A DNA stretch of 64,000 nt from positions 24,686 through 88,685 of the forward strand of contig NZ_JBLWFS010000018.1 in assembly GCF_048323755.1 (NCBI RefSeq), written 5' to 3'. A program made the position numbers and the translations under genes. The DNA is from Alkalihalobacterium sp048323755 (GTDB lineage: Bacteria > Bacillota > Bacilli > Bacillales > Bacillaceae_F). Positions 60,805-64,000 of this stretch are shown one piece after another (position 1 is the stretch's first letter; the number at the start of each line of letters is the position of its first letter). The notes beneath the pieces were generated by a model. It saw only the letters and a program-made list of their open reading frames with translations. It did no database searches and was not told where the DNA came from.

Positions 60805-62433
60805 CTAATGGCAATAGACCCCTTCTTCAAGAAAGCCTCTCATGTATCCGCCAATTACTTCCTCATTTTCATCTAAAAATTCAATCGGATGATTCGGATC
60901 CCATTCTGTATCAGCACTAATTACGTTGATAAACGTATTGTTTTCTACTCGTGTTTCACTTGTGTCCCCTTCAAAATAAATGGTCACTCGGTCTACACCT
61001 AGCGGCTCACGAATATGCCCAATTGTCACATACGTGTATGGCTGATCGTCTTGAAGCCATGGACCATTTCGCACAATAAACGTACGAATTTTATGATCCA
61101 TTTCACTAATTGGAATACCACCGATCATTAAGTTACTATCATTAACTTTATAATAATCTTCGCCCTCTTGATATAAAAGGTCTGCTGCCAATCGATCGTA
61201 GTCAATATGATAAACAACCGCGACAAAACCATCAAGAAGTTTACGTTCAACCAATACTTCGATCTCGCCATCTTGACTTGATTGAATGGCTTCTAACGGA
61301 TTAACAAACGCCTCTTCCCCAATCCAACCTTGGCTTGATGGCTGCGTGCTAAGTAAAAGTCCTATTAATGTCACTATCACAAAAGAAGTAGACACAACCG
61401 TAATCCTAATTACTCCCTTACCTTTCATAATTTCAACTATTAACAGAAAAAGCAGTGCTCCAGCACCGACTAAAAGGCTTGTTGACAACCAATTAAACGA
61501 GAAAGAAAGCGGGACCAATGAACCGACATGATCACCAACCATCCACTGATATAACAAGGAAGGGTCAGTCGACTGAAGCGTTCTGGCGACTTCATGCGGC
61601 GGGACTCTTTCAGTCATAATAGCTGTAATTACAAAAATCATTAGACCGACAATACTTTCTGCTTTTAAAGTTCGCTTAAAGCGCGAGATACCAACTTTTT
61701 GTAGCCTTACTCTTAATAAAAAGCCATGGACTACCCCATACACTACGATTGGAATAATTAAGATATGCTTTAAAAGCAATAACTGCCCATAAGAAAGCAC
61801 CCAAGAGTTCACATATTCTGGAACAATAATTGTCATTAATAATAATCCCGATAAAATTAACATACTTACCGCACCTAGTGCGACAGGAGAAAACCAACGA
61901 ATAAACGAGGACCATTTGTGTAAATTATCATCATTGGCAAACCAACTAACAATGAGAATTGTACCCATCCAAATCGTTGCCGCAATAAAGTGCATGCCAT
62001 TATACAAAAAGCCGCCAGCCTCATCTAAAGAAGCGGCATGACTAGCCCAACTCGATGAAACTGTATACGCAAGAACGAGTATAAAAAACAGGCTTTTTGA
62101 CATTACGGTTCGCGTCTGCTCAACGATAAAATAGCTAACACTTACGAGTATAGCCAAAATCATTGTAACCATCCATGCTTGCCCGATTTTATAGCCAAGC
62201 ACAACTTGTGTGAAGGTTGACAAGAATGGCGCTTCATACTGTATGTGAATAAAATACGATACTGATACTACCGGTACGATACTTAACAAGGGGATTAAAC
62301 CAATGCTTCCATAAACGAAACGGCTTTTCACAAAAAACGAAGGTCTCCATTGACTCGGTATAACTAATAGTAAAGCTATACCTAGCAAAAATGAAAATAA
62401 AACATACATTAAAGCCTGACTCACTTCAACCAT
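60805..62433 (-). CDS. copD: Copper resistance protein CopD-like membrane protein
   Basis: A 542-residue protein with about nine membrane helices in the first 370 residues and an extracellular C-terminal domain. The CopD-type core shows GFLYNGMHFIAATIWMGTILIVSWF, with conserved histidines that could carry copper. It resembles the membrane part of B. subtilis YcnJ, a copper importer, but here copC is a separate gene 19 bp upstream. AAGGGGGG precedes the ATG. Copper uptake or resistance is inferred. Confidence 0.87.
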   Translation of the reverse strand: MVEVSQALMYVLFSFLLGIALLLVIPSQWRPSFFVKSRFVYGSIGLIPLLSIVPVVSVSYFIHIQYEAPFLSTFTQVVLGYKIGQAWMVTMILAILVSVSYFIVEQTRTVMSKSLFFILVLAYTVSSSWASHAASLDEAGGFLYNGMHFIAATIWMGTILIVSWFANDDNLHKWSSFIRWFSPVALGAVSMLILSGLLLMTIIVPEYVNSWVLSYGQLLLLKHILIIPIVVYGVVHGFLLRVRLQKVGISRFKRTLKAESIVGLMIFVITAIMTERVPPHEVARTLQSTDPSLLYQWMVGDHVGSLVPLSFSFNWLSTSLLVGAGALLFLLIVEIMKGKGVIRITVVSTSFVIVTLIGLLLSTQPSSQGWIGEEAFVNPLEAIQSSQDGEIEVLVERKLLDGFVAVVYHIDYDRLAADLLYQEGEDYYKVNDSNLMIGGIPISEMDHKIRTFIVRNGPWLQDDQPYTYVTIGHIREPLGVDRVTIYFEGDTSETRVENNTFINVISADTEWDPNHPIEFLDENEEVIGGYMRGFLEEGVYCH

Positions 62434-62452
62434 TTATAATCCCCCCTTCCAC

Positions 62453-63025
62453 TTATTTACGGCGACGTATAAGAACTACAGCTCCGATCACTACAACCAA
62501 ACCAATTAGGATAAATAAAATAATATTTGTCGCTTCTTCAGTGTCTTCTTCTATGATTTCTTCACTCTCAACTAGTTCTTCGTCAATTATTTCTTCTTCT
62601 GTAACTTCTTCATTAATCTGTGGAACATCTTCATCATTTGCTTCAGGAACCTCTTCGTTCACGACTTCTGGCTGAGGCGCATCAACTGTAAATGAAATCG
62701 TACCTTCAGTTGTGTGTCCATCACTTCCTAACGCCGTCCAATGTATTGTATAATCACCACTGTAAACCAACTCATCAAGTAACACCACTAAAGCTCGTTC
62801 TTCAACATACTGATCACGAATTGGAACGTTTACTCCGTCCTCATCAACAAGTTCGATCGACGTATGTTCTTCAATGCCCGCATCAAACTGTAATAAAATT
62901 TCTTTTAGTGGTTCATTCACTACCTCTCCCTCACTAGGTGTCGATGAACCGACATATGAATGCCCCAACACTTGTAAAGGCATTAATAAGCAAAAAACAA
63001 TTAATAAACCAACAAATTTTTTCAT
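62453..63025 (-). CDS. copC: CopC-domain copper-binding protein, membrane anchored
   Basis: A 190-residue exported protein: signal peptide (1-21), then a CopC domain with N-terminal histidine H22 (GHSYVGSSTPSEGE), a likely copper ligand when exposed by cleavage, and HWTALGSDGHTTEGTISFTV; a 45-residue Glu-rich spacer; and a C-terminal membrane helix ending RRRK. The start at 63025 is supported by AGGAG upstream; the earlier in-frame GTG falls in the Shine-Dalgarno. Operon partner of copD. Confidence 0.9.
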   Translation of the reverse strand: MKKFVGLLIVFCLLMPLQVLGHSYVGSSTPSEGEVVNEPLKEILLQFDAGIEEHTSIELVDEDGVNVPIRDQYVEERALVVLLDELVYSGDYTIHWTALGSDGHTTEGTISFTVDAPQPEVVNEEVPEANDEDVPQINEEVTEEEIIDEELVESEEIIEEDTEEATNIILFILIGLVVVIGAVVLIRRRK

Positions 63026-63234
63026 TACTACTTTCACTCCTATAAAACCAAGTATTCACCTATGTATTATACATTATATATTAACAATGTGAACTAATTG
63101 TGAAAAGTAAAAAGTTTTTTCAGCTATTTTCTTTAAATAAAACACCTGTCTCGTTATAATTGGTTAAGTTACTATTAGAGCATGATCAACGCTCTTTACC
63201 TAAACCACACTATACTAGCAACGAGGAGAGTTTA

Positions 63235-63870
63235 ATGTTTAAAAAAATTGGGGCAGTTACTCTTTATATTATCATTGGGTATTTACTATACATTTATGGA
63301 GATCAATTAATCGGCTGGCTAAATACGTATGCTAGAAATTATCTATTATTAACGATGATTGTTGCTACTTTATTATCTTTATTTCCCATTATCCCATACC
63401 CTATTATTGGCGGAATCGTGGGTGCCGCTTTCGGCCCAGCTTTAGGAGCCTTTGTCATTTGGGTAGGCTCATCTGCAGCTTCTATTATTATGTTTTTGGT
63501 CGTTCGTTTTAGTTTTCAGGATTGGGGTAACGCCATCTTGCGTAACTACAAGCCTTTAGAAAAAGTTACCGTTTTGTTTGAGCGAAATGCATTTTTTGCC
63601 TTATTTTTAAGTCGACTTATACCATTTATTCCTTCAATCATCGTAAACGTCTATGCCGCTTTGAGCAGGGTTTCATTTATTAACTATGCCGTTGCATCCT
63701 CCCTAGGAAAGATGCCATCCATGATGTTATTTGCCATCGTTGGAAATACACTAGTAACCAACCCGCGGGACCTGGTTCTTATCTTCTTCTTTTATCTAGT
63801 ATTTGTAGGAATTGTTTTCGTCAGCTACAAACTTTGGAAAAAACGTGTCTTACATCTCAATGAGTCATAA
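63235..63870 (+). CDS. ytxB: TVP38/TMEM64-family (VTT domain) membrane protein
   Basis: A 211-residue membrane protein of the DedA/VTT superfamily, similar to B. subtilis YtxB. Conserved blocks are PIIGGIVGAAFGPALGA and FLSRLIPFIPSIIVNVYAAL; five to six helices. Members are implicated in lipid scrambling and membrane homeostasis. ATG at 63235 is set by GAGGAG upstream; a TATAAT at 63155-63160 is a possible -10. Confidence 0.85.
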   Translation: MFKKIGAVTLYIIIGYLLYIYGDQLIGWLNTYARNYLLLTMIVATLLSLFPIIPYPIIGGIVGAAFGPALGAFVIWVGSSAASIIMFLVVRFSFQDWGNAILRNYKPLEKVTVLFERNAFFALFLSRLIPFIPSIIVNVYAALSRVSFINYAVASSLGKMPSMMLFAIVGNTLVTNPRDLVLIFFFYLVFVGIVFVSYKLWKKRVLHLNES

Positions 63871-63879
63871 AAAAAGAGG

Positions 63880-63957
63880 CTGGGACAAAACCCAGTAAAT
63901 AAAAAATAGAGTGGCACTCACCCTAATGAGATGGGGTGAGTGCCACTCTTTATTTTT
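63880..63957 (+). terminator. Double hairpin terminator after ytxB
   Basis: A short hairpin CTGGG/CCCAG (63880-63895) is followed by a long stem of 16 bp (63908-63923 with 63934-63949) and TTTATTTTTTTT. Confidence 0.9.
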
Positions 63958-64000
63958 TTTAGATTTAACTGGTTTTTGAATTCAAATAAGGATACCATCT

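Noticed and set aside
60377..60830. Repeated 61-residue minus-strand open frames (SSSRRHRLEVASVHQK...)
   Set aside because: They arise from the 128-bp non-coding tandem repeat, have no ribosome binding sites and overlap the repeat unit boundaries.
1..64000. CRISPR arrays, prophage, toxin-antitoxin or restriction systems
   Set aside because: No regularly spaced direct repeats, integrases, phage structural genes or recognisable defence modules were seen; DynA is the only protein with a reported phage-stress link.

Overview
The window is a stretch of chromosome from a low-GC, endospore-forming Firmicute of the family Bacillaceae. The evidence is the set of spore genes (gerB-like germination permease, splA-splB, Ku and LigD, tlp, a SpoVK-like ATPase), many proteins that read as Bacillus orthologues (YsaA, YuzF, YqkF, YkuK, KamA/YokU/YodP-T, CheV, YkuI, MetA, YpeP, NadE, YneP), and AAGGAGG-type ribosome binding sites with GTG and TTG starts. 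No phage, plasmid, rRNA, tRNA or CRISPR sequence was found. The selenocysteine usage described below suggests a lineage with anaerobic capacity, but the species cannot be fixed from the sequence.

Layout. 1-2.3 kb: edge of a germination permease and the UV spore-repair pair splAB. 2.3-6.4 kb: odhA-odhB (2-oxoglutarate dehydrogenase). 6.7-12.8 kb: HAD hydrolase, divergent ku/ligD, a Mn-catalase/YuzF pair and a squalene/phytoene-synthase-like gene. 12.9-23.8 kb: methionine gamma-lyase, AmpS, aldo/keto reductase, esterase, MsrA, SIMPL protein, lipoprotein, a cysteine HesB protein and YkuK. 24.3-32.4 kb: a complete kam (lysine to beta-lysine) locus, with activator KamR, a textbook sigma-54 promoter, kamA-yokU, and a convergent operon yodT-S-R-Q-ablB. 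33-36 kb: YkjA-like protein, CheV, Na/Pi symporter. 36.5-43.2 kb: dipeptidase, two HesB-family genes that each contain an in-frame TGA, Hsp20, YppG-like protein and a double dynamin. 43-56 kb: transporter, c-di-GMP/HD signalling proteins, hydrolase, P-loop ATPase, MetA, YpeP, PHP phosphoesterase, NadE. 56-64 kb: tlp, yneP, SpoVK-like ATPase, EamA transporter, a triple 128-bp repeat, copC-copD and a DedA/TVP38 membrane protein.

Most notable result. Two HesB/IscA-family genes (36565-36849 and 38955-39272, minus strand) are interrupted by one in-frame TGA exactly where E. coli IscA has its first iron-sulfur cysteine. Each TGA is followed, 18 and 21 nt later, by a perfect 7-bp hairpin with the same TGGAT loop, as expected of a bacterial SECIS element. 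I read both as selenoproteins. A conventional gene caller would miss the first and truncate the second to a 69-residue fragment. A third HesB paralogue in the window (22858-23145) has cysteine at the same place.

A second theme is a family of short non-coding inverted-repeat elements with five members (6463, 11731, 44509, 51489, 54890). One is bounded by a perfect 8-bp target-site duplication, which points to transposase-mobilised MITEs. Several genes shorter than 45 codons with strong ribosome binding sites are also recorded.
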